40,334 nucleotides of DNA, from assembly GCA_017540565.1 (NCBI GenBank), contig JAFYAU010000034.1:1-40334 (forward strand). Direction: 5' to 3'. This document shows positions 22,845-31,158 of this stretch, one piece after another (positions within the stretch are counted from its first letter, which is position 1; each line of letters begins with the position of its first letter). This stretch comes from Oscillospiraceae bacterium. GTDB lineage: Bacteria; Bacillota; Clostridia; Oscillospirales; Oscillospiraceae. Below the pieces are notes generated by a model. It saw only the letters and a program-made list of their open reading frames with translations. It did no database searches and was not told where the DNA came from. The position numbers and the translations under genes are program-made.

Positions 22845-24344
22845 ATGACCCTACAGGAAGCCCTCGACCAGTTCCGTTCCATCGTCAGGAACGCCCACGC
22901 CCTTCAGCACGCGATCGGCGTACTCTCCTATGACGCGATGACCGTCGCCCCCGCGGATTCCGCCGAAGGACGCGGCGAGACCCTCTCCTACCTCTCCGGC
23001 CTGTTCTATGAGCAGATGACGGGGGCGGAGATGAAAGAAGCCACCGACGTCATCCGCGCCCACAGGGAGGAACTGACGGATCTGCAGCGGAGGGAGATCG
23101 AGCTGTTCGACCGCGGCAACGAATATCTCTCATCCATCCCTGCGGACGAGTACGTCGCCTATACCGCCCTGCTCAATGAGGCCGACGCCGTATGGCACAA
23201 GGCCAAGGCCGCCAGCGACTACGCCTCCTTCTGCCCGCTGGTACAGAAGATCTTCGACACGAACCGCCGCTTTGCCGGCTATTACCGTCCGGAAATGAAG
23301 GCATACGATGTCCAGCTGGACCAGTATGAAAAAGGCCTCACCATGGAGCGCACGGACGCTTTCTTCGCCGCTTTGAAGGAGAAGATCGTGCCTTTGCTGC
23401 ACCGGGTCATGGAACGGCCCCAGGTGGACGACAGTTTTGTGAAGGGCTTCTTCCCCATTGAAAAGCAGCGGGAGTTCTCCGACTGGCTCATGCAGGTGGA
23501 GACCATCGACCGCGGCCGCTGTTCCATCGGGGAGACCGAGCACCCGTTCACCACGGGCTTCAACAAGAAGGACGTGCGCATCACGACGCACTACCACACG
23601 GATGAGGTCCTGGACTCCATGTTCTCCGTGATCCATGAAGGCGGCCACGCGCTGTACGAGCTGCATTCCGGCGACGAACTGGAGGGTACGCTGGTGTCCG
23701 GCGGCTGCTCCATGAGCATCCACGAGAGCCAGTCCCGCCTGTTCGAGAACCTGATTGCCCGGAGCCGTCCCTTCATAAAGGTGCTGCTCCCGAAGCTGAA
23801 GGAGCTGTTCCCCGAGGCCATGGCGAACGTGACGGAGGAGATGCTGTACCGTGCCGTGAACCGCGCCGAGCCGTCTCTGATCCGCACCGAGGCCGACGAG
23901 CTCACCTATTCCCTGCATGTGATGATCCGTTACGAGATCGAGAAGGCACTGTTCGCCGGAGAGATTACCGCGGAGGATCTGCCGCGCGTTTGGAACGAAA
24001 AATACAAGGAATATCTCGGCGTAGACGTACCCGACGACCGCCGCGGCGTACTGCAGGACAGTCACTGGTCCGGCGGCAACGTAGGTTATTTCCCCTCCTA
24101 CGCTCTTGGCTCCGCGTACGGCGTGCAGATTCTGGAGACAATGAAGCGGGATGTCGATGTGGACGCCTGCGTCGGCGCCGGGGATCTGGCCCCAATCGCC
24201 TCATGGCTGGAGGAACATCTGTGGAAGTACGGCCAGATGATGGATCCTCTGGAACTTCTGGAAAAATGCTGCGGCGCCCCGTTCGATCCGTCGTACTACA
24301 CCGACTATCTGGAGAGGAAATATTCCGAGATCTACGGACTCTGA
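22845..24344 (+). CDS. M32 family metallocarboxypeptidase
   Basis: Zinc carboxypeptidase, cytosolic, removing C-terminal residues from peptides. 499 residues, all helical. The zinc motif HEGGH is at 264-268 and the third-ligand motif HESQS at 293-297, both diagnostic of M32 (thermostable carboxypeptidase 1-like). Further family marks: IGVLSYDAMTVAPADSAEGR near the N-terminus, RITTHYHTDEVLDSMFSVIH before the zinc motif, and IRTEADELTYSLHVMIRYEI (about 346-365). Start: ATG 22845 with AAAGGAG before it. Confidence 0.94.
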   Translation: MTLQEALDQFRSIVRNAHALQHAIGVLSYDAMTVAPADSAEGRGETLSYLSGLFYEQMTGAEMKEATDVIRAHREELTDLQRREIELFDRGNEYLSSIPADEYVAYTALLNEADAVWHKAKAASDYASFCPLVQKIFDTNRRFAGYYRPEMKAYDVQLDQYEKGLTMERTDAFFAALKEKIVPLLHRVMERPQVDDSFVKGFFPIEKQREFSDWLMQVETIDRGRCSIGETEHPFTTGFNKKDVRITTHYHTDEVLDSMFSVIHEGGHALYELHSGDELEGTLVSGGCSMSIHESQSRLFENLIARSRPFIKVLLPKLKELFPEAMANVTEEMLYRAVNRAEPSLIRTEADELTYSLHVMIRYEIEKALFAGEITAEDLPRVWNEKYKEYLGVDVPDDRRGVLQDSHWSGGNVGYFPSYALGSAYGVQILETMKRDVDVDACVGAGDLAPIASWLEEHLWKYGQMMDPLELLEKCCGAPFDPSYYTDYLERKYSEIYGL

Positions 24345-24356
24345 TCCGTGAAAACG

Positions 24357-24397
24357 CGCAGGTTCTGACAGGGGACGGTGGTCAGTCTTCCCCTGCG
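24357..24397 (+). promoter_or_regulatory. Nested inverted repeats in the leader of the first glycyl radical enzyme
   Basis: Outer arms CGCAGG (24357-24362) and CCTGCG (24392-24397) enclose inner arms CTGAC (24365-24369) and GTCAG (24381-24385). No T-run follows, so it is more likely a leader structure or a protein-binding site than a terminator. No convincing promoter was found in this 94-base gap. Confidence 0.45.
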
Positions 24398-24438
24398 TGA
24401 AAATATCCGTCCCGACCGCAAAGATAAGGAGGAACCCC

Positions 24439-26892
24439 ATGTATCAATTCAGCCCATCGACAGAGCGCATCAACCATATGCGCGAACTGATCCGCGACCG
24501 CGTGATCCGCAATGACGCGGAGCGCATGCGCATCATCACCGAATCATACAGGAAAAACGAGTATATGCCGCCGCTGATCAAGCGCTCCCTCGCCTTTAAG
24601 GATCTCTGTGAACAGATGACCGTGTTCATCAAGGACTTTGAATTGATCGTCGGCGGGAAAGGCCCTCATTTCTTCTCGGCTCCCGTTTACCCCGAGTGGG
24701 GTGCAGGCGTTCCGTGGCTGCTCGAGCCGGTCGCTTCCGGCGAATGGACCATCCGGGAGGACGGGCTGTATCACAACCCTGACGGTGAGGAACTGAAGCA
24801 CACGGTCAGCCCGGAAGACGTCGAGACCATAAAGGAGTGCTGGGAGTTCTGGAAGACCCGCACCACGGGCGTCATGGCCGATGCGTGGCAGCCCGACCAT
24901 CATGCGGAGCTCAAGCGCCTGAACGTTTCCAGCTACGCCGAGGGAGGCATGCCCATCGTCGCCCTGCCCGCCGGACATCTGATCGCCGGCTATCCCAAGA
25001 TCATCAACAAGGGATACGCCGCCATCCGGAAGCAGGCGCAGGACTGGCTGGATGAGCATTACGGCTTCACCATGGGCGAAGACCTGGAGAAATATCTGTT
25101 CTACAAGGCTGCCGTTATCACCTGCGACGGGTGCATGACCCTGGTAAAGCGTTACGCCCGCTGCGCAGCAGAGAAGGCCGCCGCATGCACGGATCCGGGC
25201 CGCAAGGCGGAGCTTGAGATGATGGCAGACGGTCTGGAGTGGATCTCCGAGAACCCCGCCCGCACCTTCTGGGAGGCCTGCCAGGCCACGATGATGTACC
25301 AGGTATGCCTGCAGATCGAATGCCTGTTCCCCTCCCCGGCGCTCGGCCGCTTCGACCAGTACACCTGGCCTTTCCTGAAGAAGGATCTGGAGGAAGGCCG
25401 CATCACGATGGAATACGCTCAGGAGATCACGGACGCGTTCTTCCTCAAGGCCAACTGCTACTACGGCGCAGGTCCCGCCCGTCTGGTAAGCACGACCGGC
25501 ATCGGCAACACCTACCAGCACACGACACTGGGCGGCGTGGATCCCGAGACCGGGGAGGACGCCACCAACCCCGTCACCTATATGGTGCTGGAGACCGTCG
25601 GCCGTCTGAAGCTCCACGATCCCACCATCTCTCTGAGGTTCAACAGGAACAGCCCGGACAAGCTCTGGGACTGCGCGCTTGCCACCAGCAAGCTGGTCGG
25701 CGGCCTGCCGCTGTATCAGAACGATGAGGTGATCATCCCCGCCCTGATGCAGGAACTGGATTTCGAGCTGCGCGATGCGCGCGACTACGGCATCATCGGC
25801 TGCCAGGAGATTGTCGGCTGCGGCACCGACTATCCGGCCCCGAACGGCATGCTCCCGCCGCACGCCAGCGTATGGTGGGGCAGCATTTTCAACATGGCCA
25901 TCAACAACGGCATCAACCCCTTCAACGGGGAGCAGGCCAGCGTGACGACGGACTACCTGTACAACATGACGAGCATCGAGCAGGTCCGCGAGGCCGTGGA
26001 GAAGATGGGACGCCACATCATGGGCATGTTCATCTCCACCAACAACTACGCGGAGTACGTATCCTCCTTCACCTGCCCGCAGCCCATCCTGTCCATCTCG
26101 ATCGAGGGCTGCATGGAGAAGGGAAAGGACGTCGTCAACGGCGGCGCCAAGTACAACTCCTACGGCGGCACGGCCACCGGTCTCGCCACCCTGGCGGACT
26201 CCCTGACCACGATCAAGTACATGTGCTTCGACAAGAAGCTGCTGACCACGCGTGAACTGTACGACGCCTGGATCGCCAACTGGGAGGGCTACGAACCTCT
26301 TCGCCAGCGTCTGCTCAACGAGGTGCCTCACTACGGCAACGCCGATCCCTACGCGGACATGGAGCTGAAATGGTGCGTGGACCTGTACTACCGCATCTGC
26401 CAGGAGTTCCACTCCACCCGGAGCAAGGTCTACAAGTGCGGCCTGTACGGTGCCTCCGACCACGTGCAGCAGGGACATATCACCTTCGCCACGCCGGACG
26501 GCCGGAAGACCGGAGAGCCCATCGCCGACGCCATGTCCCCCGCCCAGAGCCGGGACAAGAACGGCCCCACCGCCGTCTTCCAGTCCACCCTGGTGTTCGA
26601 TCATCACCACTACCTGGGCGGCATCGCGCTGAACATGCGCATGCACCCCTCCGTGCTCTCCAACCAGGAGGGGATCGACAAGCTGCGCGACATGACGAAG
26701 TCCTATTTCGAGGACGGCGGCATGGAGGTCCAGTACAACGTGGTGGACACCGTCACCCTGCGCGAGGCGCAGGAAGAGCCTGAGAAGTACCGCGATCTGG
26801 TCGTCCGCATCGCCGGCTACTCCGCCTACTTCATCGAGCTGGGCACCGACCTGCAGAACGACATCATCTCCCGCAACGAAAACCGGTTCTGA
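24439..26892 (+). CDS. Glycyl radical enzyme 1 (pyruvate formate-lyase superfamily, substrate unknown)
   Basis: 817 residues: a PFL-like barrel (1 to about 690) and a C-terminal glycyl radical domain. The radical glycine is G793 in VVRIAGYSAYF, about 25 residues from the end as expected. The thiyl cysteine is C455 in GIIGCQEIVGCG; the Glu two residues on (E457) is the usual general base of dehydratases, C-N/C-S lyases and decarboxylases, so this is not a PFL (which has two adjacent Cys). GRFDQYTWPF and GGAKYNSYG are also conserved. GCQE instead of the common GCVE is unusual. Start: ATG 24439 with AAGGAGG 6 bases before. A terminator follows. It needs an activating radical SAM enzyme that is not nearby. 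Confidence 0.92.
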   Translation: MYQFSPSTERINHMRELIRDRVIRNDAERMRIITESYRKNEYMPPLIKRSLAFKDLCEQMTVFIKDFELIVGGKGPHFFSAPVYPEWGAGVPWLLEPVASGEWTIREDGLYHNPDGEELKHTVSPEDVETIKECWEFWKTRTTGVMADAWQPDHHAELKRLNVSSYAEGGMPIVALPAGHLIAGYPKIINKGYAAIRKQAQDWLDEHYGFTMGEDLEKYLFYKAAVITCDGCMTLVKRYARCAAEKAAACTDPGRKAELEMMADGLEWISENPARTFWEACQATMMYQVCLQIECLFPSPALGRFDQYTWPFLKKDLEEGRITMEYAQEITDAFFLKANCYYGAGPARLVSTTGIGNTYQHTTLGGVDPETGEDATNPVTYMVLETVGRLKLHDPTISLRFNRNSPDKLWDCALATSKLVGGLPLYQNDEVIIPALMQELDFELRDARDYGIIGCQEIVGCGTDYPAPNGMLPPHASVWWGSIFNMAINNGINPFNGEQASVTTDYLYNMTSIEQVREAVEKMGRHIMGMFISTNNYAEYVSSFTCPQPILSISIEGCMEKGKDVVNGGAKYNSYGGTATGLATLADSLTTIKYMCFDKKLLTTRELYDAWIANWEGYEPLRQRLLNEVPHYGNADPYADMELKWCVDLYYRICQEFHSTRSKVYKCGLYGASDHVQQGHITFATPDGRKTGEPIADAMSPAQSRDKNGPTAVFQSTLVFDHHHYLGGIALNMRMHPSVLSNQEGIDKLRDMTKSYFEDGGMEVQYNVVDTVTLREAQEEPEKYRDLVVRIAGYSAYFIELGTDLQNDIISRNENRF

Positions 26893-26931
26893 CCTCCGAT
26901 CATCTTCAGAAAAAGACCTCATATGCAAGAC

Positions 26932-26977
26932 GCGGCCCCTTTCCCTCAGCGGGAAAGGGGCCGCTTGCCGTTGTCTT
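26932..26977 (+). terminator. Terminator after glycyl radical enzyme 1
   Basis: A perfect 14-base stem (26932-26945 with 26951-26964), loop TCAGC, then TTGCCGTTGTCTT, between convergent genes; it may serve both. Confidence 0.83.
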
Positions 26978-26979
26978 CC

Positions 26980-28206
26980 TCAGACGTCCGCCCAGGCGGA
27001 ACGGAAGCCGATGTCAGGATAGATGAAAGCGCGGGTCTCACGGAGATACAGTTCCCAGATGCCTCCCCAGGGGCCGTCGAACCAGCTGCCGCCGCGGGCG
27101 GCGATCCTCTCCCCGTAATTGCGCAGGAAGAAGACGCTGTCGTCGCTGCAGCCTCCGGGAGCCGGAGCTGCGCCGAGGAGCTGCAGCACCTGAGGCACCG
27201 TCACGCCCTCCGCCGCGGCAAGGTCCCGGAAGAAATTCCAGCCGTACGCGCGGTGGGAGATATCCTCCTCATGGCCGGTGTAATTGAAGTTCACCATTTC
27301 CGTGTTCAGGCGGTAACCGCCGCGGATGCCTATATCCTCCGGGGAATCTGTTCCGGGAGAGACGGCGTCGTATTTCAGCGTTCCCGGTGTCCCCGGCGCC
27401 ACGAGGCTTCCGTCCTCCAGCACCGCCCGCCAGCAGGGGCTGTCCGCGCTCTCGTCCACGTTCATGGCGCTGTCGTTGTCCGGGATCACCTGGATCTCCC
27501 CGTCGAACGTGCGGATGCCGGAGACCCAGTCCCACGCGTTCCCCACCAGGTCGGATACGCCCCAGGGGCCTCCGTCATGGTTCCAGTTGTCCGGTCCCGT
27601 ACCGGTCAGGGTGCGCATGGAATCCTCCAGCCCCCTGCCCCGCGGCTGCTCCGCCAGAACGCCCCGGTCCCACGGGCGCTTCGAATTCTCCCCGAAGGTC
27701 GTGTTCCCCCTGGGCACGGTGCCGTTCCGGATGCTCCAGTGCGCCAGGGCGCACCATTCGGCGTTCGTCAGCAGGTGCCAGCCCTTCCCTTTGGCGGCGC
27801 AGGCCTCCCTGGCCTCGTCTATGGTAAGGGTGTGGGCCGGATCCCTTCCCGGCAGGCTGTATGCTCGGCCGTATTCGATGACGTTCATGTATTTGCTTAT
27901 ATAGATCTCGTCGAGCACCCTGCCTCCGACGACGAAGGCGGAACAGGGTTCCTCCGGCGCTCCGTCCGCTACGTCCGACCAGAGGAACATGGGGATGCGG
28001 ACCATGACGGAAGGCCGCCCCAGGTCGTCGAACAGCAGCGTGTTCTTTCCTCCGGAGGCCGCCTCCAGCGCGAACCCGGCGCTTTCATAGCCCGCCCGCA
28101 CTGTCTTCGGATCCTCCTGCGGCAGAAGCACCGGTTCCGGCTCTCCCACTTTCTTCAGCACGGGAAATCCGAGGTCGTCCTTAACTCCGGTCTTTATGAT
28201 CTCCAT
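26980..28206 (-). CDS. FGE-sulfatase (SUMF1) fold protein without the catalytic cysteines
   Basis: 408 residues, no signal peptide. About 95-408 reads as a formylglycine-generating-enzyme fold: LLTNAEWCALA (about 145-155), GNAWDWVSG (222-230), RGGYRL, and the closing RGGSWFDGPWGG (371-382) and IGFRSAW (399-405). In true FGE the segment before GFR and the residue after it carry the active cysteines; here they read PDIGFRSAW, so formylglycine formation is not expected. About 90 N-terminal residues are unassigned. The fold is also used for ligand binding and in ergothioneine-type synthases. Start: ATG 28206 with GGGAG 8 bases before, own promoter. It is convergent with enzyme 1 and downstream of the transport operon. 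Confidence 0.78.
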   Translation of the reverse strand: MEIIKTGVKDDLGFPVLKKVGEPEPVLLPQEDPKTVRAGYESAGFALEAASGGKNTLLFDDLGRPSVMVRIPMFLWSDVADGAPEEPCSAFVVGGRVLDEIYISKYMNVIEYGRAYSLPGRDPAHTLTIDEAREACAAKGKGWHLLTNAEWCALAHWSIRNGTVPRGNTTFGENSKRPWDRGVLAEQPRGRGLEDSMRTLTGTGPDNWNHDGGPWGVSDLVGNAWDWVSGIRTFDGEIQVIPDNDSAMNVDESADSPCWRAVLEDGSLVAPGTPGTLKYDAVSPGTDSPEDIGIRGGYRLNTEMVNFNYTGHEEDISHRAYGWNFFRDLAAAEGVTVPQVLQLLGAAPAPGGCSDDSVFFLRNYGERIAARGGSWFDGPWGGIWELYLRETRAFIYPDIGFRSAWADV

Positions 28207-28242
28207 TGCTTCAGCTCCCTTCCGAATACTGTTTCCGACTGC

Positions 28243-28271
28243 ATTATATCCCTGATCTGCGTCCGGCTCAA
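28243..28271 (-). promoter_or_regulatory. Promoter of the FGE-fold gene
   Basis: On the minus strand TTGAGC (28271-28266), a 17-base spacer, TATAAT (28248-28243). Confidence 0.7.
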
Positions 28272-28319
28272 CTCCCGTTTCATGTCCTTCCTTCGGAAGC
28301 CGTCCGTTCCCGGGAAAAG

Positions 28320-28353
28320 CCCCTGCCGGATCTGATATCAGGTTCGGCAGGGG
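28320..28353 (-). terminator. Terminator of the permease-hydrolase-URO-D operon
   Basis: CCCCTGCCG (28320-28328) pairs with CGGCAGGGG (28345-28353); the loop contains CTGATATCAG, itself a palindrome. On the minus strand it is followed by CTTTTCCC. Confidence 0.78.
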
Positions 28354-28383
28354 TATTCCGTGTTGAAAACGTATTGAAGTCCG

Positions 28384-29388
28384 TCAGGGCAGCACGCGGT
28401 TCTCCGGCTTCGTAAAGAAATCCTCTCTCTCCGCCAGGGCCTTGTCTACAGCAGCTCTCAGTCCCGGAACGGTACTGTTTCCCAGAGGGAATACAGCGCC
28501 GCCGCGGCAGATCAGGTCGATGCGCTCTGCCGTCAGGCGGTCGATCTCCTCCTGGGTCACACCGCGCGCCTGCACTTCCGGCGTGTCCATGCAACCGAAG
28601 AAAGTCATGCGGTCTCCGTAGGTATGCACGATCGTCGGGATGTTGTTCATTCCCTGGCACGACGACCAGTGCTCGAGGCCGATGGCGATCATCTCGGGCA
28701 GGAGCGGCTCTATCTTTCCGCAGGAATGGACCTGGATGTGGATCCCCTTCTCCTTGCCGTGCCGGATGATGCGTCCCATCGGCTCCGCCAGCAGTTCCTT
28801 CCAGGTATCGACGGACATGAAGGTACTCTTCTGCGTACCCCAGTCGTCGTGCAGGTCGATCAGGTCGATAGGATAAGCCTCCGCCAGGCGGTCGATCAGC
28901 TCGATCTTGTGATCCGCCACGCGGTTAAAAAAAGCGGCGCAGGCCTCCGGCTCCATGAGCAGGGCGCACAGGGCGTCCTCGGTGGACATCAGGGAGAGCA
29001 GGCGCTCGAATGGGCCCTGCATGATAGTCACCTGATTGAGCTTGTCCGGGTCATACATGGGGGAATTGAGTTCCTTCTCCGCCTCCGCCTTGAAATCATA
29101 CTTCGACAGATCCGGGAACTTCACCACGGTCTCCCATTCGGTGATGTCGTCCATCATCGGCGGGTAATTCGGGTCCACCATCGGTGCCCCGCTTACCTCT
29201 TCATACTTCCAGTGTACGCCGAACCAGTCCACACCGTCGCTGCCGTAGGGCCTGCCGGGGACGGCGGGCGCTCTCTCGGCCAGGATGTAGGTGGCCAGCA
29301 TATTGGCATCTTTCAGCAGATTGACGATGCGCTCAGGCACCCGGTGCTCCAGGGCCGTCAGCGCGTTCTCCCTTGGGGTCATCGCCAT
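28384..29388 (-). CDS. Uroporphyrinogen-decarboxylase/methyltransferase-family protein
   Basis: 334 residues with the URO-D barrel used by MtaA/MtbA/CmuA-type corrinoid methyltransferases. QVHSCGKIEPLLPEM (about 248-262) carries the His-x-Cys metal-binding pair of the methyltransferase branch, followed by HWSSCQGMNNIP (third-ligand Cys region) and TFFGCMDTPEVQARG. No heme biosynthesis gene is near, so heme synthesis is unlikely. Methyl transfer to or from a corrinoid or other carrier is a family-based guess, and no corrinoid protein gene is in the window. Start: ATG 29388 with GAGGAG 6 bases before; the longer frame runs through a hairpin. Last gene of the operon. Confidence 0.85.
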   Translation of the reverse strand: MAMTPRENALTALEHRVPERIVNLLKDANMLATYILAERAPAVPGRPYGSDGVDWFGVHWKYEEVSGAPMVDPNYPPMMDDITEWETVVKFPDLSKYDFKAEAEKELNSPMYDPDKLNQVTIMQGPFERLLSLMSTEDALCALLMEPEACAAFFNRVADHKIELIDRLAEAYPIDLIDLHDDWGTQKSTFMSVDTWKELLAEPMGRIIRHGKEKGIHIQVHSCGKIEPLLPEMIAIGLEHWSSCQGMNNIPTIVHTYGDRMTFFGCMDTPEVQARGVTQEEIDRLTAERIDLICRGGAVFPLGNSTVPGLRAAVDKALAEREDFFTKPENRVLP

Positions 29389-29430
29389 ATTCATCTCCTC
29401 TTTCCTCTCCGTTTGCCCGGAGAAAGCCAA

Positions 29431-29477
29431 AATGATCCCGGGGAACAGCCGTGGAGCGCCGCTCCACAGCCGGTCCC
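29431..29477 (-). other. Stem-loop between MBL hydrolase 2 and URO-D genes
   Basis: GTGGAGC and GCTCCAC around 29451-29468, with outer GGGGA/TCCCC pairing, form a long imperfect stem in the 101-base gap. No T-run directly follows on the minus strand. It may tune the amount of the last gene in the operon. Confidence 0.45.
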
Positions 29478-29489
29478 CAGGGGGGAAGA

Positions 29490-30281
29490 TCATCGGATCT
29501 TATAACTGCGGTACATGATCGCTGCGTCGCCGTGAACGGCGCGCATGCAGTACTTTTCTCCGTCGGGTAGTCCCGACTCGACTTCGCGGCAGTCGGCCGT
29601 GCCTGCCAGGATCTCGTCCGCGCAGTCCGCGCAGTCCTGCAGGAAGGACCGGGGCATGACGCACTGGTCGTGTCCGCTGCAGAAGCCCTTCACTCCCTCC
29701 AGCGCCGTGAGCTTGTGCATGCTCCGGGCATAGCACTCGACGGATACCGTCTGCGGAACGACCAGGAGCACATCCATGGCCTTGAGCATGCAGTCCCCGC
29801 AGAACAGGAGGCCGTTGGCCCTGTCAAACAGAGTGATGTCCCCCGGCGTATGTCCCGGCGTCTCGATCACCTCGAGCTTCCGGTCTCCCAGATCGAACAC
29901 ATCTCCCTCGCGGATGAACTTGCGCTCCGTGGGTTTCTCCTCCATCCGCTTCCGGATCGAGGCCAGTTCCTCGGGAGAGGCTACCATCTCCGTCATCTCC
30001 ATGGAGATGTCCGCGCTCGGCGCAGCCGCCTCATGCATGTAGACGCAGTCGAACGCATAGTTTCCGCCGGTGTGGTCTCCGTGTCCGTGGGTATTCACCA
30101 CTTTGTACGGAAGCTTCGTCAGTGCTTCCACCTCGGCGCGCAGATCGCCGATCCCGAGGCCGGTATCGATGAGCAGAGCGGATTCGCTCCCCTCCACCAG
30201 CCAGATGCAGCATTCGAAATCGATGCCCTTGATCAGCGTTACACCTTCGGCGAGCTTCGTTGCTTTTCTTTTTTCAGCCAT
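29490..30281 (-). CDS. Metallo-beta-lactamase-fold hydrolase 2
   Basis: 263 residues, cytosolic (no signal peptide). The dinuclear metal site is complete: NTHGHGDHTGG gives H65, H67, D69, H70; ETPGHTPGD supplies the next His; FCGDCML the bridging Asp; and FCSGHDQCV the last His. The fold covers thioesterases, lactonases and other hydrolases. It is clearly related to the neighbouring MBL hydrolase 1 along its whole length (shared CCI opening, GLGIGDLR/GMGTGDLH, EGDVFDLG, VSVECYARS/VSMECYLRS), so the pair arose by duplication. Start: ATG 30281 with GAGGAG 8 bases before, 12 bases after the other gene. Confidence 0.9.
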   Translation of the reverse strand: MAEKRKATKLAEGVTLIKGIDFECCIWLVEGSESALLIDTGLGIGDLRAEVEALTKLPYKVVNTHGHGDHTGGNYAFDCVYMHEAAAPSADISMEMTEMVASPEELASIRKRMEEKPTERKFIREGDVFDLGDRKLEVIETPGHTPGDITLFDRANGLLFCGDCMLKAMDVLLVVPQTVSVECYARSMHKLTALEGVKGFCSGHDQCVMPRSFLQDCADCADEILAGTADCREVESGLPDGEKYCMRAVHGDAAIMYRSYKIR

Positions 30282-30293
30282 GCTTCCAACTCC

Positions 30294-31118
30294 TCATTTC
30301 CGGTCGAAGATGACCTCGTCCTGATACAGGATCGCCGTAGGCACCGTCACACCGTCCAGCTTCCAGCAGACCACCGGGGGCTGGCCGGGCGGCGACGGCA
30401 TCTCCGGATGATACGGCCTGGCGGTCCCGTCGATGATCGACTCCGCCATGCGGATCAGTTCCCGCAGATACTCCTTGCCCAGAATGTACCTGTCATGGCC
30501 TCCCAGGAATCCGTCGTAGGCCTCGTCCAGTTTCTCCACCTTCCGCAGGGAGCGCAGATAGCACTCCATGGACACGGTGGAGAAGGTGACCCAGGGCAGG
30601 CTCCGCAGCATCCATACGTTGTGGGCATTGCTGCCGATCATGTCTCCGCCGAAGATCACCCGGTGCTTCCTGTCGAGCAGGCAGATGCAGCCGGGAGTGT
30701 GGCCCGGGGTCTCGATGACCTCCAGCGTCACGCCGCCGAGATCGAACACGTCGCCCTCATGGACGGGGATCCGCTTCGTATTGTAACGGGGAAGATCCTC
30801 GTATTCCACTTCCCTCGGGCAGGGAGAGGACTCCGTATCATCCTGATCCGGCCAGCATGCCGGGTGCATATACACCTCAGGGAACTGGAAATTGCCGGCG
30901 GAGTGATCAAAATGGCAGTGGGTGTTGATGGCGATGACGGGTTTTCCCGGGGCGAGTTTTTCGACCGCCCGGTGCAGATCCCCGGTGCCCATGCCGTTGT
31001 CGATCAGGACGACCTTCTCCTCACCTTCCACCACGTAGATGCAGCATTCTTCGGAAAAGCCGTACAGCACCCAGATGCCGGACATGATCTCCTGGCTCTG
31101 GTATTCCTTCTGTTTCAT
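30294..31118 (-). CDS. Metallo-beta-lactamase-fold hydrolase 1
   Basis: 274 residues, cytosolic. Metal ligands H67, H69, D71, H72 lie in NTHCHFDHSAGN, then ETPGHTPGC, the FGGDMIGS Asp and FLGGHDRYI. Compared with its paralogue it has an insert with Cys/Pro/Asp (CWPDQDDTESSPCPRE, about 88-103) after the metal motif and a longer C-terminus, so the substrates may differ. Placed between an anion permease and other catabolic genes, it may open a lactone or cleave a thioester made from the imported compound; this is inference. Start: ATG 31118 with GGAGG before it, 40 bases after the permease. Confidence 0.9.
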   Translation of the reverse strand: MKQKEYQSQEIMSGIWVLYGFSEECCIYVVEGEEKVVLIDNGMGTGDLHRAVEKLAPGKPVIAINTHCHFDHSAGNFQFPEVYMHPACWPDQDDTESSPCPREVEYEDLPRYNTKRIPVHEGDVFDLGGVTLEVIETPGHTPGCICLLDRKHRVIFGGDMIGSNAHNVWMLRSLPWVTFSTVSMECYLRSLRKVEKLDEAYDGFLGGHDRYILGKEYLRELIRMAESIIDGTARPYHPEMPSPPGQPPVVCWKLDGVTVPTAILYQDEVIFDRK

Positions 31119-31158
31119 GCGATACTCCTCCTTTCCGGACGCTTATGCGCGGCCGGAC

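Noticed and set aside
24544..26928. Minus-strand frame of 794 codons opposite glycyl radical enzyme 1
   Set aside because: Antisense by-product of biased codon use; the plus strand carries the radical glycine and catalytic Cys/Glu motifs in the correct order.
26980..28206. Functional formylglycine-generating enzyme for sulfatase maturation
   Set aside because: The active cysteines near the C-terminal GFR are absent, and there is no sulfatase gene in the window.
28384..29388. HemE, uroporphyrinogen decarboxylase of heme synthesis
   Set aside because: The His-x-Cys metal pair belongs to the methyltransferase branch, and no tetrapyrrole synthesis genes are near.
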